Source: a virus
Length of the DNA: 61,468 nt
Virus record (IMG/VR): IMGVR_UViG_3300025308_000073
Span: 1-61,468 of that record
Reading direction: 5' to 3' (one strand)
How positions within the stretch are numbered: position 1 is the stretch's first letter; each line of letters begins with the position of its first letter. The notes under the pieces are model-generated. The model worked only from the letters and a program-made list of their open reading frames with translations, was not told the DNA's origin and did not search any database. Below, one piece after another: positions 7,274 to 14,884 of this stretch. The translations under genes and the position numbers were made by a program.

Positions 7274-8110
7274 TTACGCCGCAAATGGCTTGCCATGAAA
7301 CATTGGGAATCCGGTTGCATCCTTGATATTGGCAGTGAGCGTCTTGGCCGCATCTTCCAGCACCTTGTCAGGGCGGTTCAGCTCGTACCAGAAATCAACC
7401 CTCCCCGCCTTGAGCTGATATTTGAGACGCGCTTCAACCATGTAGGCAGTGCCTCCCCAGAATACCGGCACGCCGATCGCGAACTTACTGAATACTTCCA
7501 TGCTTTTTACCGTCTCGGCGTTGCTGTCCTCGACGTATTCCATGCGCACGCCCCCTGATTGAAGGCGAATCGCGCTCTTGATGGTGGAGTCCTGCGCGAT
7601 TTCCAGATTGGTCGCCATCGTGAGCATCGCCGTGCCGGATGGGAAGCCGTCAACTGTTGCTATGTCGCCCATGTTGTCCTCGATCCAGCAGGCGAATTCA
7701 GCTTGGCTAAATCTCTGGCGATCTTTGTTTGTCCAGCGTTGCCACTCTACCGACTTGGCCGGAGCCAGTTTGGCGATGTGATCGCGCCATTGCTGTCCAT
7801 TCACCTCTTCGCTGTGGTCATTGATGATGCCGGTGTATGCAACAAGCCCTTTTTGGTAGTCGGCCTCACACCAAATTGTTGCGCTGGCAAGCGAGCCGTG
7901 GCGCTTGAGGTAGGAAATAAAGCCTTCTGCGTCGGCCAGCGAGACGGACGCCTTCTTGCGGCGCGGCGTTGGTTGCATGTGCCCGGTGTCTTCCAGCTTC
8001 CAGCCTTCCGGCACGGCATTCATGTCGGCGCTGAGCGCGAACGGCTTGCGCGCCTCGCGCGCCACGGTGGCGGCGATGTTTTCTGCTTCTTGCTTGATAG
8101 GGTCGGCCAT
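7274..8110 (-). CDS. DUF2303 (YfdQ-like) phage protein
   Basis: A 278-residue protein of the DUF2303/YfdQ family, found in phage early operons near recombination genes. Recognisable segments are SLADAEGFISYLKRHGS, AYTGIINDH and SQAEFACWIEDNMGDI. Start ATG 8110 follows GGGAGCG and comes one codon after the upstream stop. No enzymatic motif is evident and the role is unknown; co-occurrence with YqaJ-type exonucleases suggests a link to phage DNA metabolism. Confidence 0.85.
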   Translation of the reverse strand: MADPIKQEAENIAATVAREARKPFALSADMNAVPEGWKLEDTGHMQPTPRRKKASVSLADAEGFISYLKRHGSLASATIWCEADYQKGLVAYTGIINDHSEEVNGQQWRDHIAKLAPAKSVEWQRWTNKDRQRFSQAEFACWIEDNMGDIATVDGFPSGTAMLTMATNLEIAQDSTIKSAIRLQSGGVRMEYVEDSNAETVKSMEVFSKFAIGVPVFWGGTAYMVEARLKYQLKAGRVDFWYELNRPDKVLEDAAKTLTANIKDATGFPMFHGKPFAA

Positions 8111-8112
8111 GA

Positions 8113-8451
8113 TTATTTCGCTCCCACTTGTTTGAGTTCTGACGGGGTTTGTGCAGCAACGGCCTTAAGTTCCAGCTTTTGCTGCCTTGGATCTTCGGTC
8201 AGAAGATTGCCTTCCGGTGTGGCGAACATCAGCGTTGCGTCAGGTGCCTCCATCGGTTTGCTCATCTTGATGTCGCCAACTACGGCCATAGCCGCTTTGG
8301 TGGATTTCTTGATGGCGATGGTCAGGGTGATCTTCCCGGCCTTGCCGGTGGAATCAACAGCTGCGACGAGTTCTGCCAGTTTTTCGCCTGCTTCGTCGAG
8401 AAACGTGCCGCCCATCAGGTGCCGAAGTGTTTCGTGGATTGGTTTTGCCAT
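8113..8451 (-). CDS. Conserved phage hypothetical protein
   Basis: A 112-residue protein (MAKPIHETLRHLMGGTFLDEAGEKL at the start, then a beta-rich part with KITLTIAIKKSTKAAM). This gene type commonly precedes DUF2303 in phages. AAGGAG precedes ATG 8451. No recognised domain, no signal peptide. Confidence 0.75.
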   Translation of the reverse strand: MAKPIHETLRHLMGGTFLDEAGEKLAELVAAVDSTGKAGKITLTIAIKKSTKAAMAVVGDIKMSKPMEAPDATLMFATPEGNLLTEDPRQQKLELKAVAAQTPSELKQVGAK

Positions 8452-8486
8452 GATGCTTTGCTCCTTTTGTGAGTTGAAAAAAATTA

Positions 8487-8729
8487 CTATGCGTCCAGCT
8501 TGGTAAATTTGTGCGCGCCCTTGATATGCTTACCCAGGTGAGAGCCAGCCGATTCAGCGTCACGCATGGCGTTAAACTTTTCTTGAGGCACGTCGTGGTA
8601 GTGGTACACGCCGCCACTGTGAAATTTCACTGCCATTGTCTTGCTGGTTGGGTCGTATCCGATCGAGTGAACCTGACTCGACGTCTTGACCGGGTTCAGG
8701 GTTATTTTGATTGGGCTTTGTTTTTTCAT
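8487..8729 (-). CDS. KTSC-domain protein
   Basis: An 80-residue small protein of the KTSC family: VKTSSQVHSIGYDPTSKTM, then VKFHSGGVYHYHDVP and AESAGSHLGKHIKG. The family is named after a KTSC motif (here KTSS) and is frequent in phages next to recombination genes; it may bind nucleic acid. Start ATG 8729 overlaps the exonuclease stop and has GGAAGG upstream. Confidence 0.85.
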   Translation of the reverse strand: MKKQSPIKITLNPVKTSSQVHSIGYDPTSKTMAVKFHSGGVYHYHDVPQEKFNAMRDAESAGSHLGKHIKGAHKFTKLDA

Positions 8730-10354
8730 GCTGCCTTCCTTTCTTCGTGCTGAATGTCGCCACGGAACTCTTGCAGAATCCAGTCGAGCATCATTTCTTC
8801 CGGCAGCCCGAAGTTCTCTGAAAGCACTTCGAGTATTTCTGCGCGGCTGGCGCGTGTGCGAGTTGCCGGACTGAATCCCGCGACAACGGTTTTCGCGCCA
8901 GACAGTTTTACCGGCTGCGCCTGTGCGGCCAATTGCGCTTGCTTGCGGCGTTCTTCGACGGCGGCGGCTTCCGATTCGGCGCGCGCCTTGGCCTCTTCCT
9001 CGGCTTGCATTGCCGCGCGCTGTGCTTCGAGCCGTGCTGATTCATCCGCTTTTTGCTTCTCGATGCGGCTGGTGATGGTCAAGGTGAAGTCTTCCATCGG
9101 CTTCACCATCAAAGCCTGCAAATCCGGGAATAGCGCACCGTAACCGACTGCGTTTTCCTTGCACCAGGCCAGCTTGGCGCAAACGTCCTTGGTTTGCGTA
9201 TCGGCGGCAATCTTCACCCCAGCAAGCATGGTTTGGATAGCATCGTGCATGCTGGCGTAGTTGCGCTTGCCCTTGATCGCCTCGGCAAAGTTGGGCGGAG
9301 CCAGCGTTATGCGGATCGGCTTGATTTCCGCTTCCAGCGCGGTGATGTGGTCGGCGTAGGCTTGCCTGCCTTCGAGCACCATTACTTCCTTCTTGGCCTT
9401 ATCCTCGCGCTCCACATCCTTTTCGAGCTGCAGGGCGGTGCCGTTCAGGTCTTTCACCCATGCGTCCATCTTGCGCGCGGCCTCACCGATGGTTTCGGTT
9501 TGCGCCAGCATTGCTTCCTTGGATAGCGCAATGGCCTTGGCCGTCTCGCGGAACTTTTTGGCCGCTTCCTTGGCGTTGGAAAAATCCTGATCCGTCACAA
9601 GCGCGATGGCGCGCACTTCGGCGAGTTTGGCGGTCAGCGCCACACCGAAGGCTTCCATGTTGTGTTCGGTTATCTCGCCCCTGGCGTGAACAAAGAGGGC
9701 GGGCAGTTCGATGCACACTTCGGCCTTGGGCTTTTCGGTGTGCTCGATGTGAACGTAGTTCTCGCGGTCTTTGTTGAACTGTACCCAGCCAGACAGAATG
9801 CGCTCGAACCAAACCGGATCAGGCATCACTTCCATGCTGACCATGTTTTCCTCTGTGCCGTCCGATACCGTGAAAATCCACTTTTCCGCGCCAGTGACAA
9901 GCAAAGCCTGTTGAACCTGCGGCATGTGGGTATCAGGCAATTCATAGCGAGCCACTGCGGAAGCAAGCTCCTTATTCCATTGCTTGTGCTCCCAGCCGAT
10001 AGTTCCGTCCATCGTAATCCCATCGCAGGACGCAGACGGGCGACCGCGCGAACAGATAAGCGGGAACAGTCGAATTCCGAATTGCTTTGCGACTATAGGC
10101 CGCGCCAGAGCTTCAACTTCGTGGCCGTAGTCCAGAATGTTCTTTTGCACCCAATCGCAGAATTCCTTGGCGATGCCGGACGATTTCATGCGCAGCAGTT
10201 CTGTGCGTGTCGTGGTTTTTGACAGGCCGAGCATTGCAGCGGCTTCGCTTGATCCGTCATGCTCAAGACGGAAATCCAGCCATTCCTGAGTACCCTGAAT
10301 AAGCTCATGCTCGACAAGTGGGTTTTCTTGGAGCCATTGCTGTACGTCGCTCAT
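8726..10354 (-). CDS. YqaJ-family (lambda-exonuclease-like) recombination nuclease with C-terminal extension
   Basis: A 542-residue protein. Residues 1-210 form the YqaJ/lambda-Exo fold: GTQEWLDFRLEHDGSSEAAAMLG, the helix with GHEVEALARPIV, then the catalytic CDG...GWEHKQW (Asp, Glu-x-Lys) and HMPQVQQALLVTGAEKW. It would resect dsDNA 5'-3' for single-strand annealing. The remainder is long, charged and coiled-coil-like with an Ala/Glu-rich stretch near 440-480. ATG 10354 follows the stop of the upstream gene within one base. It acts with the upstream protein and SSB. Confidence 0.88.
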   Translation of the reverse strand: MSDVQQWLQENPLVEHELIQGTQEWLDFRLEHDGSSEAAAMLGLSKTTTRTELLRMKSSGIAKEFCDWVQKNILDYGHEVEALARPIVAKQFGIRLFPLICSRGRPSASCDGITMDGTIGWEHKQWNKELASAVARYELPDTHMPQVQQALLVTGAEKWIFTVSDGTEENMVSMEVMPDPVWFERILSGWVQFNKDRENYVHIEHTEKPKAEVCIELPALFVHARGEITEHNMEAFGVALTAKLAEVRAIALVTDQDFSNAKEAAKKFRETAKAIALSKEAMLAQTETIGEAARKMDAWVKDLNGTALQLEKDVEREDKAKKEVMVLEGRQAYADHITALEAEIKPIRITLAPPNFAEAIKGKRNYASMHDAIQTMLAGVKIAADTQTKDVCAKLAWCKENAVGYGALFPDLQALMVKPMEDFTLTITSRIEKQKADESARLEAQRAAMQAEEEAKARAESEAAAVEERRKQAQLAAQAQPVKLSGAKTVVAGFSPATRTRASRAEILEVLSENFGLPEEMMLDWILQEFRGDIQHEERKAA

Positions 10355-10355
10355 G

Positions 10356-11423
10356 TTATTCACCGTTCCCTTCCTGCTGCCATGAGTCGATGGTCAGCTT
10401 TTGATCTTCAGTAAGGATCATCGCGCTGGACAACGTGGTGATGACCTTCTTGGCCTTGAGTTTGCCGCTGCGTACTTGGCTTTCGTATTCCTTCGCCAGT
10501 TCGGCGAATTGGTCGGCGGTGCATTCCTTGATTCCAGGCTTGCTGGATGGCGGCTTGCCCGCGTCTCCGTTCACGCCGTTATCAGTCTTGTTCTGCATCG
10601 CAGTCGCCCAGGTTGCCTCACCATCCTTGATCGCGCCATAGATGCCGCGCAGCGTGACGATCTGCGCCGGAGAGCACTTCTCAAGTCCGTGCCCGAGATA
10701 GCCAGTCAGATCGGTGGCGCTCACGCCTATGGCCGCGAAAGCGTCCACGATCTTCTTGCGCTCTGCATCTGGGTCTTTCGCGGCATCGTCCAAGCGAATT
10801 TTCTTGATGATCTCTTCCGCTTCATCGCACAGATCGCCAGGGATGATGCGCAGGCCAAGCGAGCGCATTGCCTTTGAGATTAGGGCCCCGCGCTTATTGA
10901 GCAGGTCATCGTCAGTACCGAGTACGGTGTAAACGTCCTTGTTGTAGCTGTTTTTGCGCACGCTGATGTAGGAGCCGTCGCTATTTGGCTTGCTGCGTTC
11001 AACGGTTTTTGACACGCGTACGTCAAGCGGGTAGGTGATATTTGCTTCCAGGTCGGTGACTGATACGCGGTGAACTTCCTTTTGCTCATCCTCGAAGATC
11101 ATGGTGGTTTCTACCAGCACGTTCTTCATGCAGCGCAGGGCGACTTCCACAAAGCGGATGCCCAAACCTTCAACACCTTGGCCGATAGGCTTGATGTAAT
11201 AGGCGCTCTTGTTATTTGCGAAGCTCGGGCGGCGGCATTCTTTGAGCAGTTCTTGGCGTACCGAATCCATGTTGCGCGGATTGCGCATTGCCATGATGTA
11301 GCGCGATTCGACCATTGCTTTTGACTGTGCCGCGATTGCCGTTGATGCGGTTTCGACAACCGCCATAGTCCTGCCTGTTCCGCCAAAATCTTCTTGTGTT
11401 ACCAGTGCTGTTCTGTCGTTCAT
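10356..11423 (-). CDS. Putative phage single-strand annealing / recombination protein
   Basis: A 355-residue protein directly upstream of the YqaJ-type nuclease. It contains ESRYIMAMRNPRNMD, KSAYYIKPIGQGVEGLGIRFVE and ALISKAMRSLGLRIIPGD, the style of phage proteins that take the RecT/Bet/Erf place in recombination cassettes. The C-terminal 60 residues are charged. CAGGAG precedes ATG 11423. The annealing role is inferred from position and general resemblance; no catalytic motif is expected in such proteins. Confidence 0.65.
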   Translation of the reverse strand: MNDRTALVTQEDFGGTGRTMAVVETASTAIAAQSKAMVESRYIMAMRNPRNMDSVRQELLKECRRPSFANNKSAYYIKPIGQGVEGLGIRFVEVALRCMKNVLVETTMIFEDEQKEVHRVSVTDLEANITYPLDVRVSKTVERSKPNSDGSYISVRKNSYNKDVYTVLGTDDDLLNKRGALISKAMRSLGLRIIPGDLCDEAEEIIKKIRLDDAAKDPDAERKKIVDAFAAIGVSATDLTGYLGHGLEKCSPAQIVTLRGIYGAIKDGEATWATAMQNKTDNGVNGDAGKPPSSKPGIKECTADQFAELAKEYESQVRSGKLKAKKVITTLSSAMILTEDQKLTIDSWQQEGNGE

Positions 11424-11455
11424 GGTGTGCTCCTGTTGTGTTTATATTTAGCGAA

Positions 11456-11483
11456 GGTCACGGCTACGCCGCGACCCGTGACC
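11456..11483 (-). other. Hairpin downstream of VR-B
   Basis: Identical to the 28-base hairpin after VR-A (8-bp stem GGTCACGG / CCGTGACC, 12-base loop), five bases after the target B stop. Perfect conservation in two places 4.9 kb apart, and absence after the TR, point to a role in target recognition by DGR1. Confidence 0.7.
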
Positions 11484-11488
11484 AGCGA

Positions 11489-12397
11489 TCAGAGACTCTT
11501 GGTGCAGCGGAAGCCGATGCTGACGCCGCGACGGTCGGGGCCGCCGCCGCCGAGACCGAAGACGCCCGCACGCGAGCCGGAACACCAGCAGCCGCCCCGA
11601 ACGAGCGCACCGCCAGACCAGTTCCGCTCTCCGTCAGGACGCCAGCCCATTCCCTTTTCTTGGGATGGGTAGGGTGCTGTGGTCAGGCTTGGCGAGTCAG
11701 CCTTGATGGTGGTGGTCAATCCCTTGTCGTCTCCCTGGATGTCGTCGAATACCCATGTGTAGCAATTACCGGCGAAGTCATAGATGCGCTCACCGTTGGA
11801 GAGCTGGTGCCAGCGGCGCTCTTCTGCATCGTCGGATTCGTAGGTTCCTTCCTGCGCTTCACTGACGTTTTCTTTGTGGATTCCTTGGAAAATCTTGCCT
11901 TCGCCGACCTTTCCGCCAGTCCAGTTGATGTCTTGCTGGCTGATGTCGTATGCAATCGCCAGCGCGCGGGTTTCAGCGAGAAGGTCGTAACCAGCAACGG
12001 CGCACGCCTTACGCGCCTCGTCGTAGTTGATCTCAACCCAAGGCATTGCGTCAGCGACCGACTGTGGAATTCCTGCTAGGCCGCGTGATGCGATGTACTG
12101 AGCAACTTGGAAGGACGGAACCACTTTGCCGCTGGGCAGCGTTACTTCCGGCACTGTGATGAAAACGCTGCTTGCCTTAACCGTTGCAGCCACTTTTGCG
12201 CGCAGCTCGGAAGCCAGCAGAGGGTATTCAGCCGTGCACGATTCTGCGTATGCCGCAATGGCTGGCATGGTGTGCTTGTCAGTAGTGAGATTGAGTACGA
12301 AGTATTCATCGCCAAAGTGCTTACCGCCTGGCGCATCTGTTCCGTCGGTGCGCGTGACATTGAATTTGTTGTAGATGCCTTGTTCGCGTTGGTTCAT
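11489..12397 (-). CDS. DGR1 target protein B (phage N-terminal domain plus FGE/C-type-lectin domain)
   Basis: A 302-residue protein. Residues 1-70 (YNKFNVTRTDGTDAPGGKHFG, YFVLNLTTDKHTMPAIAAYAE) resemble a small stand-alone phage early protein. Residues about 78-302 are a lectin/FGE domain homologous to target A, with LSNGERIYDFAGNCYTWVFDD and C-terminal GFRCTKSL. VR-B is at about 260-298; its template adenines are so heavily substituted that the loop reads GLGGGGPDRRG. AGGAG precedes ATG 12397. No signal peptide or membrane anchor. It lies upstream of the annealing-protein gene, 5 kb from TR1. Confidence 0.9.
   Translation of the reverse strand: MNQREQGIYNKFNVTRTDGTDAPGGKHFGDEYFVLNLTTDKHTMPAIAAYAESCTAEYPLLASELRAKVAATVKASSVFITVPEVTLPSGKVVPSFQVAQYIASRGLAGIPQSVADAMPWVEINYDEARKACAVAGYDLLAETRALAIAYDISQQDINWTGGKVGEGKIFQGIHKENVSEAQEGTYESDDAEERRWHQLSNGERIYDFAGNCYTWVFDDIQGDDKGLTTTIKADSPSLTTAPYPSQEKGMGWRPDGERNWSGGALVRGGCWCSGSRAGVFGLGGGGPDRRGVSIGFRCTKSL
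11505..11619 (-). repeat. DGR1 variable repeat B (VR-B)
   Basis: Ungapped 115-base match to TR1 with 23 substitutions, all at the 26 template adenines; 89 non-adenine positions are unchanged. It is more diverged than VR-A, consistent with more rounds or an independent retrohoming event. Confidence 0.95.
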
Positions 12398-12460
12398 TTC
12401 TTTATCTCCTGTTGGTTAAATTTCGCTACGTTGCGATGCCGTCTGATTTGCGCTCGGCAC

Positions 12461-12598
12461 TCATCGCCGCCCCGCAGGAATGACCATCCGCGCCATACGG
12501 ATTGCATCACCAAGCCGGTGTCCGCGTTGCAGGTAATACAGGACGTTGTTGGCGAGTTCGTAGGCGCGCAGAATGCGCTGCTCGAGTCGGCGGATCAT
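12461..12598 (-). CDS. Small basic hypothetical protein
   Basis: A 45-residue ORF (MIRRLEQRILRAYELANNVL at the start) that starts within the stop of its upstream neighbour (ATGA overlap), suggesting translational coupling. It is helical and Arg-rich, with no recognised domain. It was found by reading the minus strand between the two larger genes. Confidence 0.5.
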   Translation of the reverse strand: MIRRLEQRILRAYELANNVLYYLQRGHRLGDAIRMARMVIPAGRR

Positions 12599-12921
12599 TT
12601 CAGTCCCTTCATCAATTTCAATCTGGTACATTGCGACATCACATCGTCAAACGGCACGATCTCCTGCCTGGCACAGCGCGCCATCAGTGCGCTTTCCTTC
12701 CGGGCTGATTCAACCGCAACAAACGTGTCCATGCGATGCTGCGCGACATCACGATAATCTGCCGTGACCATCCATAACACCACCGCTGCCGCAACCCCTA
12801 TAACTGCGTAGAACAGCGGCGTGGCGTGTTTCTCAATTTCATCCATGCGCTGATTCTCGCGTGCGATTTCAGCGCGGCGGTTGAGTCTGTTTGCGATGTG
12901 CTGATGAGCGAGTGTTGTCAT
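12595..12921 (-). CDS. Small single-span membrane protein
   Basis: A 108-residue protein. ATG 12921 follows GAGGAG, so a 26-codon in-frame extension upstream is not used. A charged helical N-terminus (RLNRRAEIARENQRMDEIEK) is followed by one membrane segment (YAVIGVAAAVVLWMV, about residues 38-52) and a helical tail. It overlaps its upstream gene by 4 bases. Function unknown; it lies near the head of the early operon. Confidence 0.7.
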   Translation of the reverse strand: MTTLAHQHIANRLNRRAEIARENQRMDEIEKHATPLFYAVIGVAAAVVLWMVTADYRDVAQHRMDTFVAVESARKESALMARCARQEIVPFDDVMSQCTRLKLMKGLK

Positions 12922-13274
12922 GCCGCTCTCCTCATCATTTCGCCGTCGCGCTTGCGGTCGTGGTGTTCGTCGCTTCGTGCGGCAGCGCATTCGTCGCATG
13001 GGCGTTTGGCTGGACGCGCTTCATAGTTGATTTCCTTCATGAGCGCGTCTGAGGCATCCTCCAATTCGCTGGCGCTGCCAACCAGCGACGACACCCGGTC
13101 TGCCAAGCTGTTTATGATGTGCTTGCATTCCAACAGGCTCGCGCCCTCGATGAAGCGCGCCACATCAACCAGATCATCCAAACGGCTCATTTTGACCGCC
13201 CTAGCCTGAGCCGATTCCATCATCGCCTGAATGTCCGGCAGCTCCATCAGATTGTTGAAAGTGTTGTGAGTCAT
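12918..13274 (-). CDS. First gene of the early left operon, hypothetical
   Basis: A 118-residue helical protein (FNNLMELPDIQAMMESAQARA, then ARFIEGASLLECKHIINSLADRVSSL) ending in a charged tail with two close Cys (PCDECAAARS). GGAGG precedes ATG 13274; an upstream in-frame start lies in the untranslated leader. It is the promoter-proximal gene of the left operon, a place where phages often encode antiterminators or host-takeover proteins. No family is recognised. Confidence 0.65.
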   Translation of the reverse strand: MTHNTFNNLMELPDIQAMMESAQARAVKMSRLDDLVDVARFIEGASLLECKHIINSLADRVSSLVGSASELEDASDALMKEINYEARPAKRPCDECAAARSDEHHDRKRDGEMMRRAA

Positions 13275-13471
13275 ATTGCCTCCACAAAAGTTGTTTGTTG
13301 CCGCATCCTTGTTGCTCAATCAGCAGAGAGAAACCGGTAGCCGATGATGCTGCTCCAAGTGAGCCTAGCGACCGTATGCGAAGCTCCTGCGGGGTTAACC
13401 CGGTGATGCCTCACTACCGATTTCTCGCTACCGGCTTGCTGGTATCCCGCGTTGATCTGTGGGATGGGCGA
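13275..13471 (-). other. Leader of the early left operon
   Basis: About 190 transcribed but non-coding bases. It contains GAGAAACCGGTAG (13328-13340) and a near-exact reverse complement (13414-13426, one mismatch), followed by GCTACCGG (13427-13434), which can pair with the same segment, and a palindrome GGGTTAACCC. The two pairings are mutually exclusive, so a regulatory or antitermination RNA is possible. No recognised nut or riboswitch motif. Confidence 0.35.
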
Positions 13472-13500
13472 ACTATAGCAATGCTGCATATTGAAGTCAA
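13472..13500 (-). promoter_or_regulatory. Early left promoter (PL)
   Basis: On the minus strand, TTGACT (13500-13495), a 17-base spacer and TATAGT (13477-13472) form a near-consensus sigma-70 promoter. It drives the long operon running down to 1978, including DGR1. Two copies of AGCAATGCT, shared with the repressor/Cro intergenic region, flank and overlap it. Confidence 0.8.
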
Positions 13501-13510
13501 TAGCAATGCT
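13477..13510. promoter_or_regulatory. Left operators (two sites)
   Basis: AGCAATGCT occurs at 13477-13485 (overlapping the -10 edge and spacer of PL) and at 13502-13510 (just upstream of the -35), 25 bases apart and each preceded by AT. The same sequence appears twice between the repressor and Cro genes, making it the likely repressor operator. Confidence 0.7.
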
Positions 13511-13552
13511 GCATTTTTGCTGTACTGCGAGCCGCCGGGGAAATTTGGGCGA

Positions 13553-13575
13553 TAAAAAACCCGCCGAAGCGGGTT
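13553..13575 (-). terminator. Intrinsic terminator of the 13594-14710 operon
   Basis: On the minus strand AACCCGC (13575-13569), tetraloop TTCG, GCGGGTT (13564-13558) and a T run. It stops leftward transcription of the membrane/secreted cluster just before PL. Confidence 0.88.
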
Positions 13576-13593
13576 GGTGTGTGGTTTGGTAAG

Positions 13594-13896
13594 TTATTCC
13601 CAGCGATCCTTTTCCTTCGCGGCCTCTTTAGTCTGCCATTGAAGATTTGCAGGATTATCAGCGCCGCCGCGTTTGAGGGCTTGAATATGATCCACAACAT
13701 AGCCAGAGCAGCGGCCAGTTGATTTGCCAGTGGCCGGGCATGGGTTGGTGCGCTTGAAGTCTTTTATCGCGCTGGCGCTGCGCTGGATGCGGCCATTGCT
13801 GTCACGCGGGCAGGTGTCGCAGCGCGGGGATGCGAATGCCAGCGTTGATACCGTAAGGAATGCGGAAATAACAAGGTGGACGAGAATTCGCGGCAT
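13594..13896 (-). CDS. Secreted HNH-nuclease-like protein
   Basis: A 100-residue protein with an N-terminal signal peptide (PRILVHLVISAFLTVSTLAFAS, cleavage near residue 23), then CDTCPRDSNGRI and an HNH-type core, VDHIQALKRGGADNPANLQWQ, with the conserved D-H, N and downstream W-Q. This resembles small HNH-domain proteins of phages and proteobacteria. ATG 13896 comes one base after the upstream stop. A nuclease exported to the periplasm could act against incoming DNA, but that is inference. Confidence 0.75.
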   Translation of the reverse strand: MPRILVHLVISAFLTVSTLAFASPRCDTCPRDSNGRIQRSASAIKDFKRTNPCPATGKSTGRCSGYVVDHIQALKRGGADNPANLQWQTKEAAKEKDRWE

Positions 13897-13897
13897 G

Positions 13898-14152
13898 TTA
13901 TTTTTGTTGATCAGCGGCAATCCATAGTGCAAACGCGATCAGTGATGCCACAACAATCTGGATGGCCAGAAGCCCCGTGTTGACGGCAGCGCGGTCATCG
14001 TCCTGGTCTCCGGTAAATATGAAGTGGTAACCGTGCCCGTTAATACCGCCACCAGGATAATGAAGCCCGAACGGCGGGAACAGCATCATTAAAAATATGA
14101 TTGCAGCAGCGGCAATAAGAATAATTTGTCTGGTACTAAATTTGGTTAGCAT
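13898..14152 (-). CDS. Small two-span membrane protein
   Basis: An 84-residue protein with membrane segments at about 9-28 (IILIAAAAIIFLMMLFP) and 62-80 (LLAIQIVVASLIAFALWIA), separated by a Gly/His-rich loop (PGGGINGHGYHFIF). It overlaps the upstream membrane gene by a few bases. Unrecognised family; its location beside the repressor suits a lysogenic-conversion or exclusion gene. Confidence 0.65.
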   Translation of the reverse strand: MLTKFSTRQIILIAAAAIIFLMMLFPPFGLHYPGGGINGHGYHFIFTGDQDDDRAAVNTGLLAIQIVVASLIAFALWIAADQQK

Positions 14153-14436
14153 CCGTAAATCCCGGGGTGGCGTTCGCAGTCGTCGCGGGTGTCGCCGTCA
14201 TTTGAATATGCCGCAGACCTATCTCTTGGCTGCTGCGCATCCGAGATAAACCAATACCCGACAGACGAAGCTAGGGAAAATACCGCGACATAGATAAACG
14301 GCATTCCAAAACGGCCAAATTTTGATGCAGCAGACTTGATCCATAGCAGATTTGCGGCAACCGTAATTATCAACAGCGGTGGCACCAGGATGATGTCAAA
14401 TACCAGCACGGCGAAGATGATTTTTATGGTGCTCAT
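14146..14436 (-). CDS. Small membrane protein
   Basis: A 96-residue protein with hydrophobic segments at about 4-30 and 45-65, and a polar C-terminal tail (RDRSAAYSNDGDTRDD) containing two Cys. It is part of the 14710-13594 minus-strand cluster. No recognised domain. Confidence 0.65.
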   Translation of the reverse strand: MSTIKIIFAVLVFDIILVPPLLIITVAANLLWIKSAASKFGRFGMPFIYVAVFSLASSVGYWFISDAQQPRDRSAAYSNDGDTRDDCERHPGIYGC

Positions 14437-14446
14437 GCTGCGTCAT

Positions 14447-14710
14447 TTAAGATTTTGGCGTTTCTGATTCTGGTGGCCTGAAATCCTTATTATCATCTGC
14501 GTGGCACCCACATGATGGGCTTAACGATCCATCGCAGCATGTTACTCGCTCGCCAGAGCACCCACACACACCGCCATGCCAAGAGCAGCATCCGCTTCGC
14601 GCCAGTTGTTCTTGCGTCGCTCCATCAGCCTTGAGTTTGTCGCATTGCTGTTGATCTGCGGAGTATGCGTTGAAAGAAAATAACAACAGAGTAACGAGTA
14701 GCCATTTCAT
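14447..14710 (-). CDS. Secreted cysteine-rich small protein
   Basis: An 87-residue protein with a clear signal peptide (MKWLLVTLLLFSFNAYSA, cleavage near 18) and a mature part rich in Cys pairs (GCCSWHGGVCGCSG, TCCDGSLSPSCGC), probably disulphide-bonded in the periplasm. Similar short secreted proteins occur widely in proteobacteria; the role is unknown. GGAGAA precedes ATG 14710. Between here and the repressor end (14711-14884) only a C-rich stretch is seen. Confidence 0.7.
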   Translation of the reverse strand: MKWLLVTLLLFSFNAYSADQQQCDKLKADGATQEQLARSGCCSWHGGVCGCSGERVTCCDGSLSPSCGCHADDNKDFRPPESETPKS

Positions 14711-14884
14711 GGTAATTCTCCTTGTGGTTAAGTTGAAAGCCTCCTGGTGAAATGGCGCTTCGCGCTCTCGGTAAATCAGGTTATCAGTCTACCCCCCCCG
14801 CAGCATAAAGCTGTAGCGGGAGTTGAACCGCTTCGTCGTTGCCTCTAAAAACATTCAGGCGCACCCCATGCGAGGCAACCAATA

